Under the pieces are notes generated by a model that worked only from the letters and a program-made list of their open reading frames with translations, searched no databases and was not told where the DNA came from. A program made the position numbers and the translations under genes. From Neoarius graeffei (taxonomy: Eukaryota; Chordata; Actinopteri; Siluriformes; Ariidae): a stretch of 64,000 nt of DNA. Below, one piece after another: positions 1-10,667 of this stretch (the stretch's first letter is position 1; every line of letters starts with the position of its first letter). Location of the stretch: assembly GCF_027579695.1 (NCBI RefSeq), contig NC_083583.1, positions 3,620,542 through 3,684,541 of the forward strand. Reading direction: 5' to 3'.

Positions 1-388
1 AAACCTTTATTCGTCACATGCACACTTCAAGCACAGTGAAATTCATCCTCTGCATTTAACCCATCTGAAGCAGTGAACACACACACACATTCAGAGCAGT
101 GGGCAGCCACACCAGAGCACCCGGGGAGCAGTCAGGGGTTTGGTACCTTGCTCAAGGGCACCTCAGCCCAAGGCCACCTCAGCCCAAGGCCGCCCCACGT
201 TAACCTAACTGCATGTCTTTGGATTGTGGGGGAAACCGGAGCACCCAGAGGAAACCCACGCAGACATGGGGAGAACATGCAAACTCCGCACAGAAAGGCC
301 CCCGCCGGCCGCTGGGTTCAAACCCGGAACCTTCTTGCTGTGAGGCGATCATGCTAACCACTACACCACCATGCTGCCCGTGTACTAA
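1..388 (-). repeat. tRNA-headed SINE with a long tail (family B), reaching the left window edge
   Basis: Read on the minus strand it starts with a tRNA-like head at about 388 (the plus strand reads CTAACCACTACACCACCATG at 353-372). It continues through the body shared with the family A SINEs and then into a different tail, which includes a (CA)n tract near 80-95 and an A-rich tail at position 1. The tail also occurs alone at 15115-15245. Box A- and box B-like segments are visible in the head. The short open frames across it are not genes. Confidence 0.75.
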
Positions 389-425
389 TGAAGGTTAATA
401 AAATTAAACTAAAATAAAATGAAGT

Positions 426-600
426 CAGGTGGCACGGTGGTGCTTTTATCGCTGTTGCCTCACAGCAAGAAGGTTCTGGGTTCGAGGCTCACAGCTGATG
501 GGGGTCTCTCTGTGTGGAGTTTTAAGTCGTTCAAATTCTGTAAAGCTGCTTTGCAACAATGTTTATTGTTAAAAGCGCTATACAAATAAACTTGACTTGA
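426..600 (+). repeat. Chimeric SINE: tRNA-like head joined to an L2-type LINE tail
   Basis: The left part (about 430-520) is a degraded copy of the tRNA-headed SINE: GGCACGGTGGTG, then the CAGCAAGAAGG block and GTGTGGAGTTT. From about 525 it switches to the 3' end of the L2-like LINE seen at 63815-63893, with only a few mismatches over about 75 bases, ending in the TTGAC repeat. The switch suggests template switching, or a SINE built on a different partner LINE. Confidence 0.7.
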
Positions 601-1353
601 CAACAATCTTCAAGTTATGCCACAGATTCTCAATTGGATTGAAGTCTGGGCTTTGATTAGGCCATTCCAAGACATTTAAATGTTTCCCTTTAAACCACTC
701 CAGCGTAGCTTTAGCAGTATATTTAGGGTCATTGTCCTGCTGGAACATGAACCTTCGTCCCAGTCTCAAACCTCTGACCGACTCAAACAAGTTTTCCTCC
801 AGAATTGCCCTGTATTTAGTGCCATCCGTCTTTCCTTCAGTCCTGACCAGCTTTCCTGTCCCTGCAAAAGAAAAACATCCCCACAGCATGATGCTGCCAC
901 CACCATGCTTCCCTGTAGGAATGGTGTTCTCAGAGTGCTGGGTTTGTGCCACACATGGCATTTCCCATGATGGCCAAAAAGTTCAATTTTTGTCTCATTT
1001 GAAAAGAGAATCTTCTTCCATGTGTTTGGGGAGTCTGCCACATGCTGTTGGGCAAAGTCCAAACATGTTTCCTTTAAGTAATGACTTTTTTTTCTGGCCA
1101 CTCTTCCATAAAGCCCCGCCCTGTGGAGTGTACGGCTTAAAGTGGCCCTATGGACAGATACTCCCATCTCCACTGTGGATCTTTGCAGCTCCTTCAGCAT
1201 TCTCTTGGGTGTCTTTGTTGCATCTCTGATTAATGCCCTCCTTGCCCGGTCTGTGAGTTTTGGTGGGCAGGGCCTTCTCTTGTCAGGTTTGTAGTGGCCA
1301 TATTCTTTCCATTTTGCTATAATGGATTTAATGGAGCTCTGTGGGATATTCAA
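578..1353 (-). pseudogene. Broken Tc1-like transposase
   Basis: A transposase of the Tc1/mariner DDE superfamily would cut and paste the surrounding element. Reading from 1353 downward, a helix-turn-helix region (around LSRTLHRAGLYGRVARKK) is followed by the catalytic domain. One frameshift near 925-935 moves the reading frame, after which [22 protein letters not shown] (second Asp) and [11 protein letters not shown] (Glu) follow. The position of the first catalytic Asp, normally W/F-S-D-E-T, reads F-S-N-E-T, an Asp to Asn change that would by itself remove catalysis. The C-terminal end runs out where the element is truncated. The protein is inactive; family assignment is firm from the motifs, exact subfamily is not. 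Confidence 0.85.
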
Positions 1354-1841
1354 ACTTTGGGATTTTTTTTATAACCCAACCCTGATCTATACTTCTCCAC
1401 AACTTTGTCTCTGACCTGTTTGGAGGCTCCTTGGTTTTCATGTTGCTTGCTTAGTAGTGTTGCAGAGTCAGGGTCCTTCCAGAACAGGGTGAGTTATACA
1501 GACATCATGTGACAGATCATGTGACACTTTGATTGCACACAGGTGATCTTAATCAACTAATTACGTGACTTATGAAGTGAATTGGTTGGAGCAGCTCTTA
1601 TTTAGGGGTTTCATACAAAAGGGGGTGAATGCTTATACACACTAGATTTCTGGGTTTTTTTTTCATCTTAATTATTGCTTGTGCCACAATAATTAAAAAA
1701 AACAATGTGCACATTTAAAGTGGTCGGCATGTTGTGTAAATCAAATGGTTATAACCCTCCAAAAATCCATTTTAATTCCAGCTTGTAATGTGAAAAAACA
1801 GGACAAACACCAAGGGGGATGAATACTTTTGCAAGACATGG
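603..1841 (-). mobile_element. Tc1-like DNA transposon, truncated, minus orientation
   Basis: The right end is intact: GGGGGATGAATACTTTTGCA near 1816-1835 is the complement of the left terminus of the relative at 42140, and it is followed by a TA at 1842-1843. The other end is cut off at about 603, next to the preceding LINE tail. Sequence 603-745 matches 42526-42668, so both are one family. It carries a broken transposase (separate entry). Confidence 0.8.
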
Positions 1842-2394
1842 TAGATTTGGATCTTCTGGCTCAAGATTGTTAACACATATTTGCTAAATTGACATTTTTC
1901 TATTTCAAACTGTTGCTGTGTTTGAAATCATTTACTATTCCCTGTATGAAGTGCACTACAGTCTGTAGGGAGCAACAGGAAGGAAGACAAAAATATGAGA
2001 TTTTTTCCAAATGAAACACCACTAAGACGGACACAATCTTGTCTTTAGTGGTTGTTAAACAACATTCTTTTATTAACTCCGGTGTCCATCCTGATGGGTG
2101 AATGTTCCAAGAAAGAAAAGTTACTTTAATGTAGAAGTATGGATTTACATTGCACTATAAAATAGTGAAATGTGTGCGAAATAGGAACAAAATGAAACCT
2201 GAAAGACACTTTCTCAATCCCGCCAATGATATAAAACTGATTTGGGGCGGGGTTATGTATAAGCTCACCTTGTGATGTCACAACATAATGGAAGTTGCAT
2301 GCAGGTTATCAGAGGATGACGATATGGAAGCTTGCACTTGAACTTATTCATCATTCTGGTCATGATGGTGGTGAGTCAGTTCCAGAAACACTGT
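1842..2394. other. Intergenic stretch, nothing recognised
   Basis: AT-rich sequence with no convincing open frame, RNA gene or transposon terminus that I could identify. Confidence 0.5.
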
Positions 2395-2530
2395 GTGCAT
2401 GGCGATAACTAATACACCTACTGGGAGGAAACCAGAGAACCTGGAGGAAACCCACCCAGAGACTAACCCAAGCTCAGGATCAAATCTGGAAACCTGGAGC
2501 GAATGGGATTCAGCAGTGATACTGTACAGT
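2395..2530 (-). repeat. Fragment of an old SINE
   Basis: The segment GGAGGAAACC...GAGAACCTGGAGGAAACCCA and the following CAAGCTCAGGATCAAA block match the body and head of the diverged SINE at 19090-19393 (minus orientation). Only the central part survives. Confidence 0.5.
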
Positions 2531-2912
2531 GCAAACTCTGATAGTGAATGGTTGTATTTATGTACAGATGTTGTCATGGTAACGCGCTACGTTTGGCAGC
2601 TGTCAAAAAATAAATTTGCTTGGGGAAATACTTATGAGTCCACAGTTAATCCAATATTCATTTTGTAAAAAAAAAAAAAAAACCTGTCCGTGTGATTACA
2701 TTTTCAAGCTTTGACCAACATTCTCGCTCTCTATTCAAGTTTATAGAATTAATTCAATTTCATGATCTAGTCACCTTCCTCATTGCCATTTTCATTTAAA
2801 AATTTCATAATGAATTGTTGCCTTCTGTATTCCAAACTTTTTTCACTATCAAGTGGATAAGATTCAGACCTATAACACAAGGCATGCGGCAAAACAGTCG
2901 CACTATCCTCTT
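2531..2912. other. Intergenic stretch, nothing recognised
   Basis: AT-rich, with an A-run at 2667-2681. No gene or repeat family identified. Confidence 0.5.
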
Positions 2913-3391
2913 AAAGGAACAGTCCACCGTATTTCCATAATGAAATATGCTCTTACCTGAATTGAGACGAGCTGCTCCGTACCTATCCGAGCTTTGCGCG
3001 ACCTCCCAGTCAGTCAGACGCAGTCAGACGGTCTGTCACTCCTGTTAGCAATGTAGCTAGGCTCAGTATGGCCAACGGTATTTTTTGGGGCTGTAGTTAG
3101 ATGCGACCAAACTCTTCCGCGTTTTTCCTGTTTACATAGGTTTATATGACCAGTGATATGAAACAAGTTCAGTTACACAAATTGAAACGTAGCGATTTTC
3201 TATGCTAGGGAAAGTCCGCACTATAATGACAGGCGTACTAACACCTTCTGCGCGCTTCGACAGTGCATTGATACGGAGCTCAGATATCAATGCGCTGTCG
3301 AAGCGCGCAGGTGTTAGTACGCCTGTCATTATAGTGCGGACTTTCCATAGCATAGAAAATCGCTACGTTTCAATTTGTGTAACTGAACTTG
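2913..3391. mobile_element. Foldback (MITE-like) element cut by a LINE insertion
   Basis: Sequence 3165-3272 is the reverse complement of about 3283-3391, meeting at a short spacer (CGGAGCTCAGA at 3272-3282). Because of the palindrome both strands give near-identical open frames, which is not coding evidence. The left part extends to AAAGGAACAGTCCACCG at about 2913. The matching right part stops abruptly where the LINE at 3391 begins, so this element was there first. No transposase is encoded; its superfamily is not clear. Confidence 0.7.
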
Positions 3392-3560
3392 AACAAGCAC
3401 CCCTCCTAGAACTGCCACCTTATTGTGGTGGAGGGGTTTGTGTGCTTGAATGATCCTAGGAGCTATGTTGTCGGGGGCATTATGCCCCAGTTAGGGTTTC
3501 CCAAGGCAGACAGGTCCTAGGTGACAGGCCAGACCAAGAGCAGTTCACCAAAAACCCCCT

Positions 3561-5183
3561 ATGGAGAAAAGATCCAGGACCGTGACGTTGCCCGGTAGAA
3601 CGCAGCCAGGGCCCCACCCTGGAGCCAGGCCCGGGGTTGGGGCTCGTATGCGAGCGCTTGGTGGCTGGGCCTTTGCCCATGGGGCCCGGCCGGGCTCAGC
3701 CCGAAGAGGTGACGTGGGCCCGACCTCCTGTGGGTTCACCACCCACAGAGGTAGCAGTAGGGGTTTGGTGCAGTGTGGATTGGGTGGCAGCCAAAGGCAG
3801 GGGCCTCGACGACCTGATCCCCGGACACAGCGGCTGGCTGTTGGGACATGGAATGTCACTTCGCTGGGGGGGAAAGAGCCTGAGCTTGTGCGGGAGGTTG
3901 AGAGGTACCGGCTAGAGATAGTTGGGCTCACCTCCACGCACAGCTTGGGCTCTGGAACCCAGCTCCTCGAGAGGGGCTGGACTTTCCACTTCTCTGGAGT
4001 CACCCGTGGTGAGCGGCGGCGGGCTGGTGTGGGCTTGCTTATAGCTCCCCAGCTCAGCCGCCATGTGTTGGAGTTTACCCCAGTGAACGAGAGGGTCGCC
4101 TCTCTGCGCCTTCGGATTGGGGAGAGGGCTCTTGCTGTTGTTTGTGCCTACGGGCCAAATAGCAGTATAGAGTATCCGGCCTTCTTGGACTCCCTGGGAG
4201 AGGTAATGAGGGGTGCTCAGACTGGGGACTCCATTGTGCTACTGGGGGACTTCAATGCTCACATGGGCGACGACAGTGACACCTGGAGGGGCGTGGTTGG
4301 GAGGAACGGCCTCCCCGATCTGAACTCGAGTGGTGTTTTGTTATTGGACTTCTGTGCTAGTCACAGTTTGTCCATAACGAACACCATGTTCGAGCATAGG
4401 GGTGTCCATAAGTGCACATGGCACCAGGACACCTTAGGTCGGAGGTCGATGATCGACTTTGTAGTCGTTTCATCTGATCTCCGGCCCTATGTCTTGGACA
4501 CTCGGGTGAAGAGAGGGGCTGAGCTGTCAACTGATCACCACCTGGTGGTGAGTTGGATCCGCTGGTGGAGGAGGAAGCTGGACAGACCTGGCAGGCCCAA
4601 ACGTATGGTGAGGGTCTGCTGGGAACGTCTGGCCGAGCACTCTGTTGGGGAGGTCTTTAACTCCCACCTCCGGGAGAGCTTTTCCCAGCTTCCGAGGGAG
4701 GCGGGGGACATTGAGTCTGAGTGGACCATGTTCTCTACCTCCATTGTTGACGCAGCTGTTCGGAGCTGTGGCCGCAAGGTCTCCGGTGCCTGTCGTGGCG
4801 GCAATCCCCGAACCCGGTGGTGGACACCGGAAGTAAGGGATGCCATCAAGCTGAAGAAGGAGTCCTATCGGGCCATGTTGACCTCTGGGACTCCTGAGGC
4901 AGCCGACGGGTATTGGCAGGCCAGGCGTGCTGCAGCTCGGGCAGTTGCGGAGGCAAAAACTTGGAACTGGGAGGAGTTCGGGGAGGCCATGGAGAAGGAC
5001 TATTGGTCGGCCTCGAAGAAATTCTGGCAAACCATCCGGCGCCTCAGGAGGGGGAAGCAGTACTCTGCCAACACTGTTTACAGTGCGGGTGGGGAGCTGT
5101 TGACCTCGACTGGGGACATTGTCGGGCGGTGGAAGGAATACTTTGAGGATCTCCTCAATCCCACCGTCATGTCTTCCCACTGA
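3561..5183 (+). pseudogene. LINE A ORF, endonuclease part, ending at a frameshift
   Basis: The frame codes for the target-nicking endonuclease and the linker before reverse transcriptase. Visible marks: [15 protein letters not shown] near the domain start, GDFNAHMG in the middle, and [13 protein letters not shown] followed by [10 protein letters not shown] (the catalytic Asp-His end of APE-like endonucleases). Frame continuity fails at about 5176-5179, where a CCC run appears to hold one extra C. The real protein continues in the next frame from about 5180. The first ATG of this frame is at 3561; translation could start further upstream. Confidence 0.8.
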
Positions 5184-5865
5184 GGAGACTGAGGCTGATG
5201 ACTCAGAGGTGGACTCGTCCATTACCCAAGCCGAAGTCACTGAGGTGGTTTGCAAGCTCCTCGGTGGCAAGGCACCGGGGGTGGATGAGATCCACCCTGA
5301 GTATCTCAAGTCTCTGGATGTTGTGGGGCTGTCTTGGTTGACACGCCTCTGCAACATCGCGTGGCGGTCGGGGACAGTGCCTCTGGAGTGGCAGACTGGG
5401 GTGGTGGTCCCTCTTTTTAAGAAAGGGGACCGGAGAGTGTGCTCCAATTATAGGGAAATCACACTTCTCAGCCTCCCAGGGAAAGTTTACTCCAGGGTAC
5501 TGGAGAGGAGAATTCGACCAATAGTTGAACCTCGGATCCAGGAGGAACAATGCGGTTTTCGTCCTGGTCGCGGAACACTGGACCAGCTCTATACCCTTCA
5601 TAGGGTGCTCGAGGGTTCATGGGAGTTTGCCCAACCAGTCCACATGTGCTTTGTGGATCTGGAGAAGGCATTCGACCGTGTCCCCCGTGGTATTCTGTGG
5701 GGGGTGCTTCGGGAGTATGGGGTTCAGGGCTCTTTGCTAAGGGCTGTCCGGTCCCTGTACGAACGGAGCAGGAGTCTGGTTCGCATTGCCGGCAGTAAGT
5801 CAGACCTGTTCCCAGTGCATGTTGGACTCTGGCAGGGCTGCCCTTTGTCACCGTTCTGTTCATAA
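5119..5865 (+). pseudogene. LINE A ORF, reverse transcriptase fingers and palm (middle frame)
   Basis: This frame continues the LINE protein after the first frameshift. It holds KAPGVDEIHPEYLK, NYREITLLSLPGK, QCGFRPGRGTLDQLY, the motif A Asp in CFVDLEKAFDRVPRG, and GLWQGCPLSP (motif B). A second shift, a single missing base around 5851, ends the frame at 5863-5865. The two indels compensate, so the original frame resumes afterwards. Start is arbitrary because this is an internal segment. Confidence 0.85.
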
Positions 5866-5870
5866 TTTTT

Positions 5871-6734
5871 ATGGACAGAATTTCTAGGCGCAGCCAGGGG
5901 CCGGAAGGAATCCTGTTTGGGAACCACAGGATTTCATCTCTGCTTTTTGCGGATGATGTTGTCCTGTTGGCTTCTTCAAACCAGGACCTTCAGCATGCAC
6001 TAGGGCGGTTTGCAGTCGAGTGTGAAGCGGCTGGGATGAGAATCAGCACCTCCAAGTCCGAGGCCATGGTTCTTGACCGGAAAAGGGTGGCTTGCCCTCT
6101 CCAGGTTGGTGGAGAAGTCCTGCCTCAAGTGGAGGAGTTTAAGTATCTTGGGATCTTGTTCACGAGTGAGGGAAGGATGGAGCGTGAGATCGACAGGCGG
6201 ATCGGTGCAGCCTCCGCAGTGATGTGGTCGCTTTACCGGTCCGTCGTGGTGAAGAAGGAGCTGAGCCAAAAGGCGAAGCTCTCAATTTACCGGTCGATCT
6301 ACGTTCCGACTCTCACCTATGGTCATGAGCTTTGGGTAATGACAGAAAGAACAAGATCGCGGATACAAGCGGCTGAAATGAGTTTCCTTCACAGGGTGGC
6401 TGGGCGCTCCCTTAGAGATAGGGTGAGAAGCACAGTCACTTGGGAGGAGCTCGGAGTACAGCCGCTGCTCCTCCACATCGAGAGGAACCGGCTGAGGTGG
6501 CTCGGGCATCTTTTTCGGATGCCTCCTGGATGCCTCCCTGGGGAGGTGTTCCAGGCATGTCCCCCCGGGAGGAGGCCCCGGGGAAGACCCAGGACACGCT
6601 GGAGGGACTATGTCTCTCGGCTGGCCTGGGAACGCCTCGGTGTTCTTCCCGAGGAGCTGGCTGAGGTGTCTGGGGAAAGGGAAGTTTGGGCTTCCATGCT
6701 TAGACTGCTGCCTCCGCGACCCGGTCCCGGATAA
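5871..6734 (+). pseudogene. LINE A ORF, catalytic FADD box to C-terminus
   Basis: The frame resumes with FMDRISRRSQ and the catalytic motif SLLFADDVVLLAS, followed by GMRISTSKSEAMVL, FKYLGILFTSEG and the C-terminal IERNRLRWLGHLFRMPPG segment typical of LINE proteins. It ends at 6732-6734, just before the tail. Only two indels break an otherwise intact coding region of about 3.2 kb, so the insertion is fairly young. Confidence 0.85.
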
Positions 6735-6789
6735 GCGGAAGAAGACGAGATGAGACGAGACGAGATTATCAAGCAGTCAGAAAGTCTCC

Positions 6790-7159
6790 TCTCATTATCT
6801 CTAGCCGCTTTATCCTGTTCTACAGGGTCGCAAGCAAGCTGGAGCCTATCCCAGCTGACTACGGGCGAAAGGCGGGGTACACCCTGGACAAGTCGCCACG
6901 TCATCACAGGGCTGACACATAGACACAGACAACCATTCACACTCACATTCACACCTACGGTCAATTTAGAGTCACCAGTTAACCTAACCTGCATGTCTTT
7001 GGATTGTGGGGGAAACCGGAGCACCCGGAGGAAACCCACGCGGACACGGGGAGAACATGCAAACTCCGCACAGAAAGGCCCTCGCCGGCCACGGGGCTCG
7101 AACCTGGACCTTCTTGCTGTGAGGCGACAGCGCTGACCAGTACACCACCGTGCCGCCCG
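6790..7159 (-). repeat. tRNA-headed SINE (family A), near full length
   Basis: It is read on the minus strand from GGGCGGCACGGTGGTGTA at 7159 to the ATGAGA tail at about 6790. The head has a box A-like GTGGTGTAGTGG block, here TGGTGTACTGG, and a box B-like GGTTCGAGCC block, here GGTTCGAGCC with small changes. It sits directly after the LINE A tail. Confidence 0.85.
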
Positions 7160-7203
7160 TTTTTCTCTTTAGTGCAATATATATTTTTTTACATATTCTA
7201 TAT

Positions 7204-8330
7204 ATTGTATATTTAAGTTATTCCATGTAATTGAGTCGTACATGAGCTGATAGCCGATGAGGCGCGTAGCACCGAGATTGAGTGGAATAACTGTTTTATT
7301 CTATCCACATTCACTGGGTTTTGAGAAACGGAGCATTTTTAATTTTTGCAAATTCAATAAATAAAAACTTTATACAAAATGTCCGATAAAATAATTTCCA
7401 CTTAGGCGGACTTATTAAAAACCTATCGATGGCGGCACGAATTGACTCTAGTGTTGTATTTTTGTAGAAAGTGCCGTCTCGCTGTCGTGCCAAGGAATAG
7501 AATATCTTTAGACATTTATTTAATTCTTCGTTGGACATTTCAGTGACGTAATTTTCAAACTTTGAGCTTTTGAACCAATCTAAAAAAATTCAACAAATTT
7601 TAATGCTTAAAGATGAAGAATGTAAACAAACCACTCCACAAACCAAATGACAGGAGCAATTTGTGAAAATGCGATAATAATAATTCTTGAAAAATAAAAT
7701 AAAAAAAAGATATGTTCTTACCAGGGCTGCACGGTGGTGTAGTGGTTAGCGCTGTCGCCTAACAGCAAGAAGGTCCGGGTTCGAGCCCCGTGGCCGGCGA
7801 GGGCCTTTCTGTGTGGAGTTTGCATGTTCTCCCCGTGTCCGCGTGGGTTTCCTCCGGGTGCTCCGGTTTCCCCCACAGTCCAAAGACATGCAGGTTAGGT
7901 TAACTGGTGACTCTAAATTGAGCGTAGATGTGAATGTGAGTGTGAATGGTTGTCTGTGTCTATGTGTCAGCCCTGTGATGACCTGGCGACTTGTCCAGGT
8001 TGTACCCCGCCTTTCGCCCGTAGTCAGCTGGGATAGGCTCCAGCTCGCCTGCGACCCTGTAGAACAGGATAAAGCGGCTACAGATAATGAGATGAGATGT
8101 TCTTTCCACCAAATACTTTTATTCCATATTTTGTTGCTTTTTGTATTTTTGGGGGGTTTTGTTTTCAAGTAGAGTTTTCATTTTGTCCTCGGTTGGTTCA
8201 GCAACACGCTCCGCCATTTTGTTTTTCTCTACTCAAGGTATATGAGCTGATATCCTAGTAGTAGAGTAGCCAATCAGAGCACGCAATTGCTCATATCCAG
8301 TGAATGTGGACAGAATAAATATATTTATAT
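7204..8330. mobile_element. Possible inverted-end DNA element surrounding a SINE
   Basis: TTCTATCCACATTCACTGGG at 7300-7319 is matched in inverted form by CCAGTGAATGTGGACAGAAT at 8298-8317. The segments GAGCTGATAGCC and GAGCTGATATCC near 7243 and 8244 also lie close to the two ends. No transposase or clear target duplication was found. A weak call. Confidence 0.4.
7724..8096 (+). repeat. tRNA-headed SINE (family A), full length with target duplication
   Basis: It runs from the tRNA-like head to a GATGAGATG tail. Flanks ATGTTCTTACCA (7712-7723) and ATGTTCTTTCCA (8097-8108) form a 12-bp target duplication with one mismatch. Confidence 0.85.
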
Positions 8331-8569
8331 ATATTCTGTATATTGTGTATATTCTACAGAGCATGCTATCATCACTTTTCCATTTTCATTTTTTGTTCCA
8401 TTTATTACATTCTATTTTACTCACTTTTTTTTTTTTTTACTACTCCCCCCCAAACTATCCTCACGACTTACTATCTTCACGACTACGGAGCACTGCAATA
8501 AGCATTTCACTGCATGTCATACTCTGTATGATTGTGTATGCCACAAATAAATTTGAATTTGATCCATCA

Positions 8570-8790
8570 CAGGGCTGCAAAGAGACAAACAACCATCACA
8601 CTCACATTCACACTGATGGGGGATTTAGCGTCACCAGTTCACTGAATCCACATGTCTTTGGACTCCAGGAGGAAACCCACATCACAGGCATGAGGAGAAC
8701 ATGCCAACCCAGTCAACCATGAGGTTCAAGCCCAGAACCTACTTGCTGTGGGATGACAGTGATAACCATTGCACCACCGTGTCACCCTGA
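8570..8790 (-). repeat. Diverged, 3'-truncated family A SINE
   Basis: The order of blocks (CATCACAGGGCTG, ACTCACATTCACAC, CATGTCTTTGGACT, GAGGAAACCCAC, CTTGCTGTG, GCACCACCGTG) matches family A on the minus strand with many changes. The tail part is missing. Confidence 0.65.
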
Positions 8791-10667
8791 TTCTTCTGTT
8801 TTTATGATTTATGAGCATGTGAAGAGAAGAGGTGCTACAAGATCTCCAAGAAGCCAATCCATATACAAACAGACATTCCAGACCAGAAGGCAGGTTTCTA
8901 AACTCTGCTTTTTCCTGCTGTGTAATGCACTTGTTCTGAGATAATGACTTAAACTATTAGGTTAGTTTTTATTATTTGAACTAGAGCGGTGGCTACAATT
9001 ATTGGCAGTCCATAATTAATTATCGACACCTTAACGATCTTTTGGGCGTTGCAAAAGTAGAAAAGACTTTCAATACATAAATTGTGCATGAATAATTACT
9101 CAAACTTCCATGAGGGAGTTGATTCCTGATTACTTAGCATATCGGATCATGTGACACCATTCCACAAGTATTGACACCTTTGTCCACAATTATCGACACC
9201 ATTCCACAATTATCGACATCCAGATGATTATTTATAAAAAATAATCGGTATGTGGTATTAACAAAACACAGTTGTTATTTAAAATTTGTTTTCCATAGAC
9301 TTATATTTAATACAAAATATCTTTTATATAAATATATGGATGTCGGTGTTTATGTAAATGAGGAAGTAATTCTAATGTTTGTAAACAAATTAACTGATAA
9401 TGTTTAAACTGCGTCAGAAAATCTTTTTGTTCCACTTTCTACCCACTTTAAGTATTTTCGTAGATCATATTTTGTTAATCATTCATTGTTGTTTGTATTA
9501 ATTTCTAGTTTTGTAGTTTACCAGTAAATGTCAACAGGGAATCGACATTGTAACCACATGAAAATCCAGGTCAAAGGTCGCATGTCATTCCTTGAACGAA
9601 AATATAAAATGTCTACTGATATTGTAATATTAGTAGACATATTGTGGTAGATTAATCAATCAATCAATCAATCAATCTGAACGGAATAGAAAAATCTGAA
9701 TATTTCAAGCATGCAATTTTTTATATGTTAGGAATTTAATTCTGCTCTAATTCTATTTATTGCAACAGGATTCCAAATACTCTATAAACACTCCGTTCTG
9801 TTATGAATCAGAAAAAAATTATTATAAATCACAGCACTTTTATTTTTTAAAGTACTTCATCTACTTCAAAAATATTACACAAAGATCGATCCATAACAGT
9901 TGTAAATATCCCTTAATCCCACAGGGTGTCGATAATGGTGGACACCAGTGAAAGTGATCACTATTATCGACACCTCACGAGACTTCTCAAACACACGTTT
10001 AGATACAAAATGGTGACTGTCACATGAAAGAGTCAGAAACAAAGTAGGTTTCGACAAGGAGATCATGAAATATCGGTGAATTTGATCAGTAAAAACATGT
10101 CCACGATCTTTCCACCATGCTTACCTAACGACCGGGTTTTGCTCAAATTACTGATCTTGCTAACGAGCTGTGTCATCAGACGACAAGATCAAAGGGTGGG
10201 TGGGTCTTCCGATTGATTAATTAACCAGTAATAACTGTTGTAACTGAAACTCATCTCATCTCATTATCTGTAGCCGCTTTATCCTTCTACAGGGTCGCAG
10301 GCAAGCTGGAGCCTATCCCAGCTGACTATGGGCGAAAGGCGGGGTTCACCCTGGACAAGTCGCCAGGTCATCACAGGGCTGACACATAGACACAGACAAC
10401 CATTCACACTCACATTCACACCTACGCTCAATTTAGAGTCGCCAGTTAACCTAACCTGCATGTCTTTGGACTGTGGGGGAAACCGGAGCACCCGGAGGAA
10501 ACCCACGCGGACACGGGGAGAACATGCAAACTCCACACAGAAAGGCCCTTGCCGGCCACAGGGCTCGAACCCAGACCTTCTTGCTGTGAGGCGACAGCGC
10601 TAACCACTACACCACTACAGTCATTTGCTTAGAGTTTGACTGTCTTATTATATCTGGGGATTTTAAC

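Larger units (their letters stand above)
3391..6766 (+). mobile_element. Nearly full-length non-LTR retrotransposon (LINE A), APE-type
   Basis: The element starts with a 5' untranslated part that includes a short CCACCTTATTGTGGTGG hairpin at 3414-3430. It encodes an apurinic endonuclease-like domain followed by reverse transcriptase. It ends with GGATAAGCGG at 6729-6738 and a GAYGAGATGAGACGAG tail. It interrupts the foldback element at 2913-3391. The FADD form of the catalytic box separates it from the L2-type LINE at 10616 (YADD). I do not assign a clade with confidence. Confidence 0.85.

Noticed and set aside
3202-3453. Mirrored frames on both strands
   Set aside because: They result from the palindrome of the foldback element.
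4527-5447. 306-codon minus-strand open frame
   Set aside because: Antisense to the LINE A coding region with no recognisable domain; the plus-strand frame carries all the motifs.
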